This document shows, piece after piece, positions 29,383-39,170 of a DNA stretch of 64,000 nt. The DNA is from Aphanomyces cochlioides (lineage: Eukaryota; Oomycota; Saprolegniomycetes; Saprolegniales; Verrucalvaceae). The stretch covers positions 3,534,001 through 3,598,000 of the forward strand of contig JAHQRK010000001.1 in the NCBI GenBank assembly GCA_019828595.1. Direction: 5' to 3'. The notes below the pieces were generated by a model. It saw nothing but the letters and a program-made list of their open reading frames with translations, ran no database searches and was not told the origin of the DNA. The position numbers and the translations under genes were made by a program. The first letter of the stretch is position 1, and every line of letters starts with the position of its first letter.

Positions 29383-30489
29383 TCACTGAACCCAAAATTC
29401 TGGTGCGTTGGTTAATCCTGGTCTTGGAGATGGTAGTTTGATGCAGATGCTGTCTCCAGGCTGAAGTTGTATCTGCCGTGGAGTCTTGACAGTGTCGACT
29501 CTCCCTCGTCGGTACTTGATGGGCTGCAGCACTATTGGGATCCAATTGTCATCCGGGAGTTGGATTTCTCGCTTCACAGTGTCAATGATCATGCCTGCCT
29601 TCTCCAAGAAGTCCATGCCAAGGATGGCGTGGAATCCGACTGGTCCAAAATCGCAGACTGCAATCGTGAAGAGATATGCCAGTCCGTCCCCAATGGTCAG
29701 CTTGATCGGGACAGTGCCAGCGGTGGTGGCCGATCCATTTCCAAACCCATCGATTCCCGTTTTGGCGGAGGCGTCTACTCGCAGACCTAGCCTTTCCGCA
29801 AATCGGGTGTGTAGTACGCTCATGTTGGCACCAGTGTCGGCAAGGACCACAGCAGGTTCGTTCAGTATTTTGGCGTCCAAGAAAGCTTGACAGTGAGCTT
29901 CATGATCCACTTCGCTGGTTCGCCAGAATCCAAGTCGTTCTCCCGCGAGTAGACTGAGTTGCTGAGGCATAGTTGCGCTATCCTCGTTGGCGAAGAATAC
30001 TTGTGGAACAATCGTAGGGGATGGACTTGATATATTCCAGATTACAGGTGTAGGAGTGCTCAAGCTGTTGGCATTGGATTCTTCTGAGATGACGGGCGGA
30101 GTAGCGGCCGATGCTAGCTTGGAAGCTAGGAGTCGGACACTGGCTCGCAATCGTTCCTCATATGCGTCCAGAGCCATGGCTTGGTCCCTTGTCTGGGGCA
30201 CTATGACGGGCTTGAATGCATGTTGTTTCTTGGTTTTTTCTTGGTTATCTTCTTTTTTCGGTTTTTGTTCAGTGGTGGGTAATTGCAGTCGATGTCCGGC
30301 GCAACTGGGGCTTTGCAGGGCCCCCGGACTTAGACTTTTAAACAATCCAGGAGATCGCTCACGTCGTCGATGCCCAAACTCTCCAGGTGGTCTTTGAGTT
30401 TCGTCATCTGGGCCTGGCGCGGGCAGAAGTCGGTCTTCAGATGAGGAACATAACTTGGAGTCTTGCACATAGCGCATGCCTTGAAGCAA
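29383..30489 (-). CDS. Gypsy aspartic protease region
   Basis: 368-codon frame that overlaps the end of gag by about 160 nt and is offset by -1 relative to it, the arrangement expected for programmed -1 frameshifting from gag into pro-pol (inference). The active site is in VVLADTGANMSVLHTRF (DTG) and the flap/second conserved region ends in FHAILGMDFLEKAG. The product would cut the polyprotein. It ends at TGA 29383 in frame with RT, after FWVQ. Confidence 0.85.
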   Translation of the reverse strand: MLQGMRYVQDSKLCSSSEDRLLPAPGPDDETQRPPGEFGHRRRERSPGLFKSLSPGALQSPSCAGHRLQLPTTEQKPKKEDNQEKTKKQHAFKPVIVPQTRDQAMALDAYEERLRASVRLLASKLASAATPPVISEESNANSLSTPTPVIWNISSPSPTIVPQVFFANEDSATMPQQLSLLAGERLGFWRTSEVDHEAHCQAFLDAKILNEPAVVLADTGANMSVLHTRFAERLGLRVDASAKTGIDGFGNGSATTAGTVPIKLTIGDGLAYLFTIAVCDFGPVGFHAILGMDFLEKAGMIIDTVKREIQLPDDNWIPIVLQPIKYRRGRVDTVKTPRQIQLQPGDSICIKLPSPRPGLTNAPEFWVQ

Positions 30490-31652
30490 TTGGAGTCAGG
30501 GTGACCTTTGCGTTGGCATAAGGAGCACATCGTGTTGGCCCAACACTTCCCATCCGGCTTGTAGTGTTCTTCGCCGCACTCTTGGCATAGTTCTCGTTTG
30601 AGTTGGCCTCGTCCAAGAGCGTAAATCTCCGCTCGCAAGGCTTCAGTTAGATCCAATGAGGAGTCCGATTCCATGTAGGCAACCTTGCCTTTGGTTCTGG
30701 GGATCGGTGGAGAGGCGGACTCTTTGTTTCCATGTTCAAACGACTTCATGGCTTCATTTTCGCGCTGAGTGTCGAGATGCTCTTCAAGTTCCATCATGGA
30801 TTGGAATCCGATGGGCAGTGATGTTGCGCCAAATGTCTTATCCATTAGTGCTCGGGCGTATCGCTTGATATGGAGCCGAAGGTTCCTTCGATTGCCCACG
30901 TAGTCTAGGTTGATCTTTCGTGCAGCGGCATTGAAGCGGAATAGGTAAGCTTTGTTGGATTCTCCAGGACGCTGCTTCATGGTGTAATAAATCTCTTCGT
31001 TTGGGATTGGACTCTGCACGAACTCCTTTACAAAGCGGGATCGGATGGTGCCCCATTTGACTTTGTAGCGTGGATCCAACTGTGCAAACCAGTCTTGTAC
31101 TGGTCGGGCTACATGCAGACGAAATCGCCGTTTCGTTTCCACGTCGGTCCACCCACAGGAGACGGCTGTCTCTTCAAATCTCTGGAGCCAGGCTCCAGCG
31201 GCATCTCTTCCTTCTGCGTCGCCTTTGAACGTGGGTAAGGACTCCACTGGTAGGATTTGGACTTGGTTTCCTTCGATTCGTCGTCCAATTGGAGGAGGCT
31301 CATCGTCGGGGTCATCTGGGTAGTCGAATTCATCATCCAGGGAATGTTTTTGGGAGCGTTGAATGAGTGCAATCAAATTCTCGCTCTGAGCACGGAAGAG
31401 TGCAAGCATATCGGCGCGTGTAACGACGTCATCCGGACGCTGGTGGTCATCGTGCTCGGATGCAGCAAGGCTGCCAAAGTTTCGACACGTGGCGTTGGAC
31501 GCGAGAGAATGTCCATTCATCGTCGAGGGGATATTTTGCACCCAAGGGTGCGAGGGCACGGACTCTTCTCTCAAGGGAGCGTGTGGGTCTTCATTGGAGC
31601 TCACACTGGCGTGAGGGTTTAGTTCGGCTAGGAGTACTTCTGCCGTAGACAA
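30330..31652 (-). CDS. Gypsy Gag protein
   Basis: 440 aa. The middle has the retrotransposon gag capsid pattern (WLQRFEETAVSCGW, VQDWFAQLDPRYKVKW, YYTMKQRPGESNKAYLFRFN). The C-terminus is a Cys/His-rich nucleocapsid region (CQECGEEHYKPDGKC and MCSLCQRKGHPDSNC). Gag forms the virus-like particle and binds the RNA genome. The ORF is intact and starts 77 bp inside the 5' LTR, leaving room for the primer-binding site. Confidence 0.9.
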   Translation of the reverse strand: MSTAEVLLAELNPHASVSSNEDPHAPLREESVPSHPWVQNIPSTMNGHSLASNATCRNFGSLAASEHDDHQRPDDVVTRADMLALFRAQSENLIALIQRSQKHSLDDEFDYPDDPDDEPPPIGRRIEGNQVQILPVESLPTFKGDAEGRDAAGAWLQRFEETAVSCGWTDVETKRRFRLHVARPVQDWFAQLDPRYKVKWGTIRSRFVKEFVQSPIPNEEIYYTMKQRPGESNKAYLFRFNAAARKINLDYVGNRRNLRLHIKRYARALMDKTFGATSLPIGFQSMMELEEHLDTQRENEAMKSFEHGNKESASPPIPRTKGKVAYMESDSSLDLTEALRAEIYALGRGQLKRELCQECGEEHYKPDGKCWANTMCSLCQRKGHPDSNCFKACAMCKTPSYVPHLKTDFCPRQAQMTKLKDHLESLGIDDVSDLLDCLKV

Positions 31653-31729
31653 ATTGTGATTTGTGATAGCAGACTAGTTGCAAGGGGTGAGCTACTCATT
31701 GATCCTCGGTCCCGGTTCGTGGCAACACT

Positions 31730-32486
31730 TGTGGGAAGGGAATGTAGGTCGTAGCCGCAAGAAAATTAGAAGGGGTTGTCGATAGACTGGATCTTAGGTG
31801 GGACCAAGATCAACGCAGACACCCGGAGCAGCAAGCAAGGTTGATGGAGGGCAAGGTTGGGCAGAAAGTTGGAGTCGGATTCTTCCTTGGAGGCACGTAG
31901 GGACACTCGCGTATGCGTGAGACTTCGGAGGAGGTTGTACTGTGGCCCAAGTACTACGTCTAGCTGCGGCTGACGTTGATGCAGGGCAATGGGGAGAGAT
32001 AACAATCGGTGTCGGCTTCTCACGAGGCAGCCGGCGGAACTCACTAAGCTGTCTTGGACTTGGGTACGCTTCTGGCCACGCCGCAAACTCACAGGATTGG
32101 TAAGCGAGGCAAAAAGAAGAGTGAATTTAAAGTTAATCTATCCTGGGTTCTTGTTTTGGTTGGTCTGCGCGGCTCACGCTGTTCGAATGTCTTGTTGAGT
32201 CGGGTGCAACATGCTGTTTGCGCAAATTGCTTGGTGGAGCAGCTTCGTCGCGAAGTCTGGGGGATCTATTCGGTGACCATCTGGTGGAGTCTGACTCCAT
32301 GTGGTATCCAAGCCTGGCGATATCTTAGAGTTTGTATGGTTCATGGGGACGGCTGGTTTGCTTGACTAAACCGCGGAATCTTCGCCAAGGATGTGGAGTC
32401 CAAGACATACGGTTCTTCCAAGCGCTGGCCCTTGGCTAGCAAGGGCACCTTGTAGTCATTGTTGGCTTGACTTTTCCGGCATCACA
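31730..32486 (-). repeat. 5' LTR of the gypsy element
   Basis: Nearly identical direct copy of 20589-21346. As the upstream LTR for minus-strand transcription it should carry the promoter for gag-pol. Visible differences from the other copy are single-base changes (for example GGACCAAG versus GGACTAAG) and a one-base indel close to the plus-strand start. Confidence 0.92.
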
Positions 32487-32610
32487 AATGCATCGATTTT
32501 CAGGACGTTTTTTTATCATATTTTTGTCCATTTTTTCGAGCTTTCTACCGACTGCGCGAAGGCGAACTTATCAATTCTAAATATATGGTGAGAGAATATA
32601 ATTTGGGCAC

Positions 32611-32788
32611 ATTATTGTGGTTTTATTAAAAACTGGAGTCGTGCGAAATAAATTTTGACGCAAGCAAATAGACGCAACAATTGACGCATACAAATTTCAA
32701 GTGAAAAGAAATTGAATGTCTCGAACAGGTTAATTTAAACATTTTCAAAACATCTCAAATTTCCAGTTTTGAACCCAAACGACAATAT
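32611..32788. repeat. MITE family M1, copy 2
   Basis: Same orientation as the copy at 2275, ending CCCAAACGACAATAT, and shorter because part of the middle is missing. It lies in AT-rich DNA just beyond the gypsy element. No coding capacity. Confidence 0.6.
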
Positions 32789-32839
32789 TATGGTGATATT
32801 GTTACATACACTCTAAATTGTGACTGGGGAGAAAAAATT

Positions 32840-33065
32840 ATCTATTTTTCCAAATCTATTTGAAATCTATAGCCAATCAAAATCGAGTATTTGCCTTCTT
32901 CACAAAAGCACACGCAAAACACACATTCAAAACTTTACTTTATTGAATGTACTTTCATATTACACTTGAACTCACTATACCTGAACAGTATTTGAGAATA
33001 TTTCAATTTTTAATCAAAAATACAAATTTCAGTGAAAAAGACAATAAATTGATCATAAAAAAAGA
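32840..33065. repeat. Dispersed non-coding repeat R, copy 1
   Basis: Starts near CCAATCAAAATCGAGTATTTG, runs through a CACACGCAAAACACAC tract and a TACACTTGAACTCACTAT stretch, and ends AAATTTCAGTGAAAAAGAC. Similar copies lie at about 33270-33490 and 48620-48815. No ORF; probably a decayed non-autonomous element. Confidence 0.5.
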
Positions 33066-33095
33066 GAAAACGGATATTCTTGCAGATTTGCACAT

Positions 33096-34037
33096 AGTGT
33101 TGTCAACCCGGCTGGACCCGGTGGACCCGGGTTGGGCGAAATCTGAAACTGATCCAATCCGGGTTGGTGACTGGTGAAACTGATCCAACCTGGGTTCCAT
33201 CAGATCCAACCTGCTGCCATCTTAAGTTGGTCTGAGGAATGAGATTGTATTGTCTGATTGACTCAAAATTTCCGAACCTGGCTGAAATCGATCAAACTTT
33301 GAATCAATCACCAAATCGAACCAGCCAATCAGCGTCCAGAATTTGTTTAAACACACACAAAACACACCAACACACACACATTAATTCATGTACCTTCCGA
33401 TTATACTTGAATTCACTATTGCCAGATTGATCACACAAATTTCGTCGATTTTGATTAAAACTGTAAATTTGGACGAAAAAGACAATATTTAAAAGTTAAA
33501 AAAATTTATAAAGCGTGGCAGGGTATAAAATATCCATTTTCTAGAAATTTGGTTTTGGAGGTGGTCTTGCACAAAGTGTAATTTGGTTGAGGGAAATGTG
33601 ACTTGGAGAAGTTGTGAAATTTGATGGGTGGTGAAAATTGACTCATTTGTGAAGACGGGAAAGTTGAACCCATTTCTTGATTTTCGCCAGTTCCGTTGTG
33701 TATGTTAGGCATTGAAGAGTAAGTTTGAGGTGTTTCAATGTTGGTCTGGCCAGCATGAAAAACCTGATGGATATCCGGATAAAACTGTATCCGGATTATC
33801 CGGATAATTTACTGTCACTTTTGAAAGTAACGTCAATCTCTTTTGATGAGCAATTTCTCCTAGCACTGCATAGTCGCGTTTAATGGCTTCTTTTATATGG
33901 AGCACAATTGCCCGGGTTAACCCGGGTTGAGCGGAGACCAATCAGATCGAGTCGGGTTGGGCAAAAACACGATCACCAACCCGACTCGACCCGGTTCGAC
34001 TCGATCATACCCGGCGTGTCAACCTGTGGACAACTCT
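33096..34037. mobile_element. hAT-like MITE with target duplication
   Basis: A 10-bp direct repeat ATTTGCACAT flanks the element (33086-33095 and 34038-34047). The ends are inverted: AGTGTTGTCAACCCGG at left, and AGAGTTGTCCACAGG when the right end is reverse-complemented. Subterminal blocks are rich in CCCGGGTTGG-type motifs in both orientations. It is 942 bp with no transposase. Eight of the ten duplicated bases would fit a hAT target duplication. A copy of repeat R (about 33270-33490) lies inside it. Confidence 0.7.
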
Positions 34038-34203
34038 ATTTGCACATTAGAAAGTGCAAATCTGCATGTTCCTCATTATTCTGTTGGTTAATCCACACAT
34101 CTCATGTGTAAATGTGACAAAATGAGGCTTGGTGTGCTATATAAAGTTGAGAAAGAGTGGGTTTTATTCTGTTGACACCCATATTAAATCGGCCGTTTTA
34201 ACC

Positions 34204-34992
34204 AGGCCTCCTAAAATTCGCGATTTCCTAAAAATTGAATGTCAAATCGCGAAACAGAAAATAACGAAATCGCGAATTTAAGCTGGGTTGAAAATGCCAT
34301 TTTGTGGCGCCCCACGGCACTTGTAGGCATTGCTTTCAACTTCTATGGCGCGCCATGCGTCATTTCCAGTTGTATTTTTCGTCCGAGCTGATTAAATGTA
34401 AAAACGGATTTGAATTGATTCTATTCTGAGCTTAAGTGATCCATCCAGTTCACCGCATTTGGAGGAGTTACGGTGGTTTCAGGAATTCATTAGTCTGACG
34501 TCGAATTCAGATATCTTGCAAGGATGGCCGTCAAGTTCCAGAAGAAACATGAGTTGCAGTACGCTCTGCAAATTGATGAGCGCGATGACAAGGGAAATGT
34601 GACCTCCGTTGTATGCAAACTGTGTTTGTTTGTTTGTCAAAAATGTGCTCGACAAACAGGACTATCAGACAATGTTCAACGATGGCTGGGATGCTCTTGG
34701 TACAGCTCAATACCAATCTCTCCGTCAATACGCAGCTGGGTTGGCAACTGTGTTTCCAAACACGACATCAGTCGAATCGGATTTTTCAATCCTAAAATGG
34801 GAAAAGGACGAGTTCCGTTCTTCGATGCTCGATTTGTCGCTTGAAGGCATATTCCAGGCGAAGCAATTTGATTCATTGATGAACGTTTAGTGCTAAGGTG
34901 CTTCTTATAGCGATATCGCAAATCTAATAGTCATGACATCGCGAATTTAGACTATTTTCTTTAAATTCGCGATTTCGCAAACTTTAGGGCCA
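34204..34992 (+). mobile_element. Internally deleted hAT-like transposon remnant
   Basis: The ends carry inverted CCTAAAATTCGCGATTTC-like sequence (left near 34208; right near 34965-34990, reading GCGATTTCGCAAACTTTAGGG). Inside, about 34524-34620 encodes a BED-finger-like start (MAVKFQKKHELQYALQI, then VVCKLCLF). It is followed after a deletion by the hAT C-terminal dimerisation region (TTSVESDFSILKWEKDE, RSSMLDLSLEGIFQ) in another frame. The catalytic middle is absent, so it is non-autonomous. Confidence 0.6.
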
Positions 34993-35565
34993 TGCATAAC
35001 TTTTCGTTCCTGCCTGGCAGGAACGTTATCCGGAAATTTTTGGACGTTTTTTTGAAAAATCTCAGGAAGTATTTTTTCGATTTTCTTGAAAATGTGTCCT
35101 GCCTGAGTTTATCCGAAAAGCATGGACGTCCTTATTATCCGGAAATTTGTGTGATTGACCAATCAGAAGCCTGAATTCGTTCCTGAAGCAGGGATGGAAT
35201 ATTAGCGACCAGGCCCTTAGGCCTTGGTCGGGGAACAAACAGAGGTGCTGACACTTGATTGGCTGATCTTATCCGCGACCGACAAAGACACTCCCAGCAA
35301 GCAATCTGGTCGCACCGTCTCGACGGATCAACTGCGAGCGTCACGAGCGTCCTTGATCGTCGTGCCCGACACGCTGACGGTTTCCGGAAAAAGGACAAGC
35401 CATCTCTGTTGGCTTTCACCTCTGTTCAGAGATTTTGAGCCAAGGTGGAGCACCTTGGTCAAGGCAACCGAGCCAAGGTATTGGAGTGAGACCTACGGCA
35501 GATTTATGTTGAACCAATTATTGACTAGTATATTTGTGGCTGTTTCTGCGGCTATTTCAGTTTGG

Positions 35566-36190
35566 ATGAGCAAGCCAGCAAAGCGAGCAGTCAAGTCCAA
35601 GACAGCCCAAGCGACTGCCATCAACCAAGGCTCCGAGAAGAAAGCCGCCGCTGCTGTCTTCCTTCCGTTGGACCAGCCCGACGATGCCAGAAACGCTAGC
35701 AGTTTGTCCAAAGCTAGAACTTCTGCCCTTTGGTGTGATACTTCCGTCGAGTTACTCTTGCGCCTTCGGTTCCGCGAAATGGACGAGCGATTTACAAGCG
35801 CCAAAAGCTCCCAAATGAAAAAGGATGCGTATGCAATGCTTGCAGCTGAGCTATCCACAGCCATGCAGCGAGAATACGACCACAATCAAGTCCAGAATAA
35901 GGTACTTAATAAAGCTTTTTATCATTGTCACTGTGTTCTTAGAGTTGCATCAACTGCGTAAAATGTGGTTTCATCCAAAGTACAGAGCAACTGGAAATTC
36001 TTCGACAAAGTTGGTTTCCCGACCACGGATCTCTGTCGACTTTGCTTATCCGGTTAAGTATCCGCATAATGAAAAGTGGGACTTGGTTGAAGTTCACCTT
36101 TGTTTATTCCCCGACCAGGGCCTTAGAGGCTGGTCGGGGAATGTCGGTGTCGATGTCTGTCAGTGTTTTACTATAAATCCAGCCCTCTGA
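35566..36190 (+). CDS. Myb/SANT-like DNA-binding protein, probably transposon-derived, C-terminus replaced by MITE sequence
   Basis: The likely start is MSKPAKRAVKSK (35566). A basic/Ala-rich leader precedes a trihelix/Myb-like domain: LWCDTSVELLLRLRFREMDE, then SSQMKKDAYAMLAAELS and QREYDHNQVQNK. A 43-bp intron (35902-35944) joins this to LHQLRKMWFHPKYRATGN. Past about 36105 the frame runs into the repeat found at 49.8-50.7 kb, so the natural C-terminus is lost. Such Myb-like proteins are the second ORF of PIF/Harbinger elements, and a PIF transposase lies at 46117-47373, but the two are 10 kb apart. Near-palindromic GGCCTTGGTCGGGGAA sequences flank the gene (35215 and 36107). Confidence 0.5.
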
Positions 36191-36440
36191 TTGGCTAATT
36201 TGTCAAATTTCCGGATAATTAACAGCTTTGCGGTCTGTCGATGTTTCCGGATTATCTCAAGCATCGATGCAGTTTCCCAGGCATTGATGATGCATCAATG
36301 CCCGTGAACGCCTGGCAATGCCTCAGGCACTTTTTCAGAAAAAACGAAGAATTAATCACAGAAAAATATGAAAAGTAACACGAAGACGTCCGGATATCAT
36401 CGATGCCCAGACATCGTCAAGAGGCTGGTCGGGAATCGTC
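36122..36440. repeat. MITE family C, copy 1 (rearranged right end)
   Basis: Starts CTTAGAGGCTGGTCGGGG and is the reverse complement of the interrupted copy at 49807-50728. The last 30 bp are inverted relative to the expected terminal repeat. It also forms the end of the Myb-like reading frame. Confidence 0.6.
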
Positions 36441-36593
36441 AAGTAGGAGGCCTGGTTTTAACCCCAGAATAGTTGAAATGCACAATACTTGTAGTTCTTC
36501 ATTCATTTGCAGCAAGGAGACTGCGCCTAAAGCGTAAGCGGTCTACAACGAATCTTGCGCTTCGGCGTATCATTACGAGAGGGATTTATCAAA

Positions 36594-37287
36594 TACTACA
36601 CCATTTGCCGGTTTAGTTCGTTTAACTTGCGATATATTTCGTATCGTTTGCAATATATTTCGTATCAGTGCAATATATTTCGTATCAGTGCAATATATTT
36701 CTTATGACTTGCATTTAATTTCGTGGTCGGCGACGAAAATCGATTTATATTTCGCATGACTTGCATTATATTTCATACCTCTTGCATTTAATTTCGTATT
36801 TTTTAGCTTATATTTCGTATCACGTGCATTTAAATTCGCAGAAAAGAGAAAAAGTACATAGAAAAATTAACAAAAAATTGTTATCGACCTCATAAGAAAT
36901 TGATGGGACACTTCAATCACCATATAAGTCAATGCGAGCATCAATCAAGCTCGGCAGAGTTCATATGCGCTTGCCCGTCGCAAATTCATAGCTCAAGCCA
37001 ACACTGCAACACATGTGAAACGTCATATCTCAATAGGACGTTGAATATATTTTGCATTACTACGAATTAAAATGCACGTGATACGAAATATAAGCAAAAA
37101 AATATGAAATTAAATGCAAGAGGTATGAAATATAATGCAAGTCATGCGAAATATAAATCGATTTTCGTCGCTGGCCACGAAATTAAATGCAAGTCATACG
37201 AAATATATTGCACTGATACGAAATATATTGCAAATGATACGAAATATATCGCAAGTTAAACGAACTAAACCGGCAGAAGGTGTAGTA
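36594..37287. mobile_element. Foldback element with about 230-bp inverted arms
   Basis: The left arm (36594 to about 36842) begins TACTACACC and is composed of tandem variants of TTGCAATATATTTCGTATCA. The right arm (about 37062-37287) is its near-perfect reverse complement, ending GGTGTAGTA. A 220-bp unrelated spacer lies between them. TA at both outer ends fits a Tc1/mariner-type target. No ORF. The right end abuts the tail of the Skp1-CRN chimera. Confidence 0.8.
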
Positions 37288-37381
37288 GTTAAGGCCCTGT
37301 TCGGGAAAAAAACTGTAACCATTTGGGATTTTAACCATTTGGGCATTTTTGAAGACTTGAAATCGGTCGGTTGGGACAGAG

Positions 37382-38227
37382 TTAATGCTTGGGGGCACGT
37401 TCAAATCCATCAGAAGCAGTCACCGAAGCGTGCGAAGTAACAACCACATAGAGCTCGTCCGTTTTGCCGAGAAATTGTCCAATAATTTGGCGATTACCAA
37501 GACTTTCGTCCGTAACGTTACGGTCAAACGCCGCCTTATTGGAGAAGACACAGAGTTCTGACGGGGCGATTCCTTTCAGATGACTGTCCGCATATTTGGC
37601 TTTCACGGCATTTTTGAACTGACAATTCAAGATCTCGAAGGGATTTCCACTGCGTCTACATCTGATTTCGTCTTTTTGTACGCTTGACATTTATTGTCCG
37701 CTAGAACAAACCAGACGAGACGGTTGCTTGCCATCATCCTCATTTGGAGCTTCGCCAAGTCGAGCAATTTCTTAATATCCATGTAGTTGGCAGCCTGTAC
37801 ATGACATGAAGCAATCAGTAATCTAAACGTAGACAAGCGCGCGGTCGTACCAAGATCAATTCGAACAACAAGTCTGGCTCAACGTCGATGAACAACGCGT
37901 TCCAGTCCGACACAACATCATGCATATCACCACTTTGGAAAGGCTACAAAGAGATTGAGGAGAGATCAGTCAATTCAGCGAGACGCACCGTACCTCTTCA
38001 TTTTCTTGCATGGGTTTGTTGTGGTGGTGAATGCAGAATTCAATTACCTTCGACAAGACTGAGCTCTTGACATTGGGCAAGGAGATTTCTTGCACTTCCT
38101 CGCCGTCTTGTTCGTTGGCAATCATCGACTTAACCAATTCACTCATGCAAGCGACAGCGCGGGGAACCTCAAAGTTGTCGCCATCTTGCGACACCAAGTG
38201 GACTTTGCGCGCATCTTCTTCCGCTAT
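37382..38227 (-). CDS. Skp1 N-terminus fused to a Crinkler ubiquitin-like header (chimeric gene, four exons)
   Basis: Exon 37994-38227 encodes the Skp1 BTB/POZ fold (HLVSQDGDNFEVPRAVACM, SVLSKVIEFCIHHHNKPM). After a 50-bp intron, exon 37851-37943 gives VVSDWNALFIDVEP and LLFELIL. After a 56-bp intron, exon 37660-37794 gives AANYMDIKKLLDLAK, where Skp1 breaks off. The same frame then continues with MMASNRLVWFVLAD, the start of the CRN header. A 41-bp intron (37619-37659) leads to the rest of the header, with a TAA at 37382. All introns are GT-AG and no internal stop remains. The header lacks about 12 residues compared with copy 1. The expected Skp1 start codon reads ATA (38225-38227), so initiation is uncertain and it may be a pseudogene. 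Decayed CRN sequence continues to about 37330. Confidence 0.6.
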
Positions 38228-38230
38228 TGT

Positions 38231-39007
38231 GCAATCGAAATTCTGAAGTCGAGTGACCGAGCTGTACGGGCCAAATATGATTGGATAAAAAATCTTCTCT
38301 TTGCAGTCGTGCGATTTGCAATGTTCAAGTCACAGCCTGCGTCTTTGGCAATGGCACTGTCGCACTCGATACTGTGGTTGACTTCTTTCAAAGCGAAACT
38401 CGTGAGCACAGATATTGAACTCCTCGTGAGTGATCCAAAGACAAACGATTGGCAAAAGTAGAAGCCTGAAGAAAAATACACTCCGCGCTTTCCTATGCCG
38501 TCAGGTTTGCTCTCGTATCAAGTGCTGTTGGCTCATGTTCCTTCGGTGACAACGACACGTACCCTGTCGGCATGGCGCTCGCTCTAAACTCCACGACAGA
38601 TATCCCCGGGACAATAGCCATAGTTCTATCCTTGCCCCTTGTTCCGAGGGAAGTGTGTACGAGGATATCTCCGATATCCCACTTCACCGAAGGTTAGTTC
38701 TGCTTGAGGGGTATCTGATGTTGTTGCTGTTGTTGCTGTTGCTGTACCCATTTCTTGAAATTTGTAAATTCACGAAGTTCGAAGTAAATTAAATGGGTAA
38801 TATAGGTATTATGTATTGAAATCGAATTTAGAACAATCTACCATAAAACACGGCAATGTGCCCCAAAAGTATGTAAAAATGAGAACAGTTATGATTGACC
38901 AAATAATATACGTGAACATTATCCAAAATCCGTGATAATCAGTATACAGTAACGAGTATACAATGTTACCCACCCTAAAATTAAAGCAATAAGTCGTCAA
39001 TATCCAC
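38231..39007. other. Unassigned sequence upstream of the chimera
   Basis: Contains open stretches on both strands (38224-38481 minus, 38090-38461 plus, 38493-38687 minus) that I cannot assign to any family. The minus stretch with CDSAIAKDAGCDLNIAN looks more protein-like than the rest. A TTGTTGCTGTTGCTG microsatellite lies near 38725. Confidence 0.3.
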
Positions 39008-39166
39008 CCTTAAACTAATGCAATAAGTCGTTAATTCATCACGCGAGTAATTCGATCATACAACATAAACTTTACTCTGTTATCCTCCCTTAAACTAATG
39101 CAATAAGTCGTTAATTCATCACGCGAGTAATTCGATCATACAACATAAACTTTACTCTGTTATCCA
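39008..39166. repeat. 80-bp tandem duplication
   Basis: Two adjacent units with period 80 bp (landmark TAAACTAATGCAATAAGTCG at 39011 and 39091). A diverged partial third unit lies just before (AAATTAAAGCAATAAGTCG near 38978). It directly precedes the 148-bp satellite. Confidence 0.85.
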
Positions 39167-39170
39167 AATG

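Larger units (their letters stand above)
20589..32486 (-). mobile_element. Ty3/gypsy LTR retrotransposon, about 11.9 kb, gag-pol on minus strand
   Basis: Two direct LTRs of about 757 bp (20589-21346 and 31730-32486) bound the element. Read on the coding (minus) strand they begin TGTGATGCCGG and end CCCACA. By eye they differ by about five substitutions and one indel, so the insertion is young. Internal order on the minus strand is gag (31652-30330), protease (30489-29383), reverse transcriptase and RNase H (29313 to about 26640), then integrase (26632-25220 plus extension). Two further ORFs occur on the opposite strand between integrase and the 3' LTR. No clean target duplication is seen (TTATG left, AATGC right). 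Next to the 5' LTR, 31700-31724 resembles a tRNA T-arm complement and is a weak primer-binding-site candidate. Confidence 0.92.

Noticed and set aside
35224..35565. Long N-terminal extension of the Myb-like protein
   Set aside because: The upstream part starts with a non-ATG codon and lies in repeat sequence; the ATG at 35566 gives a typical leader.
36594..37287. CRISPR-like array, because of regularly repeated short units
   Set aside because: The units are degenerate minisatellite repeats without unique spacers, arranged as inverted arms in a eukaryotic genome.
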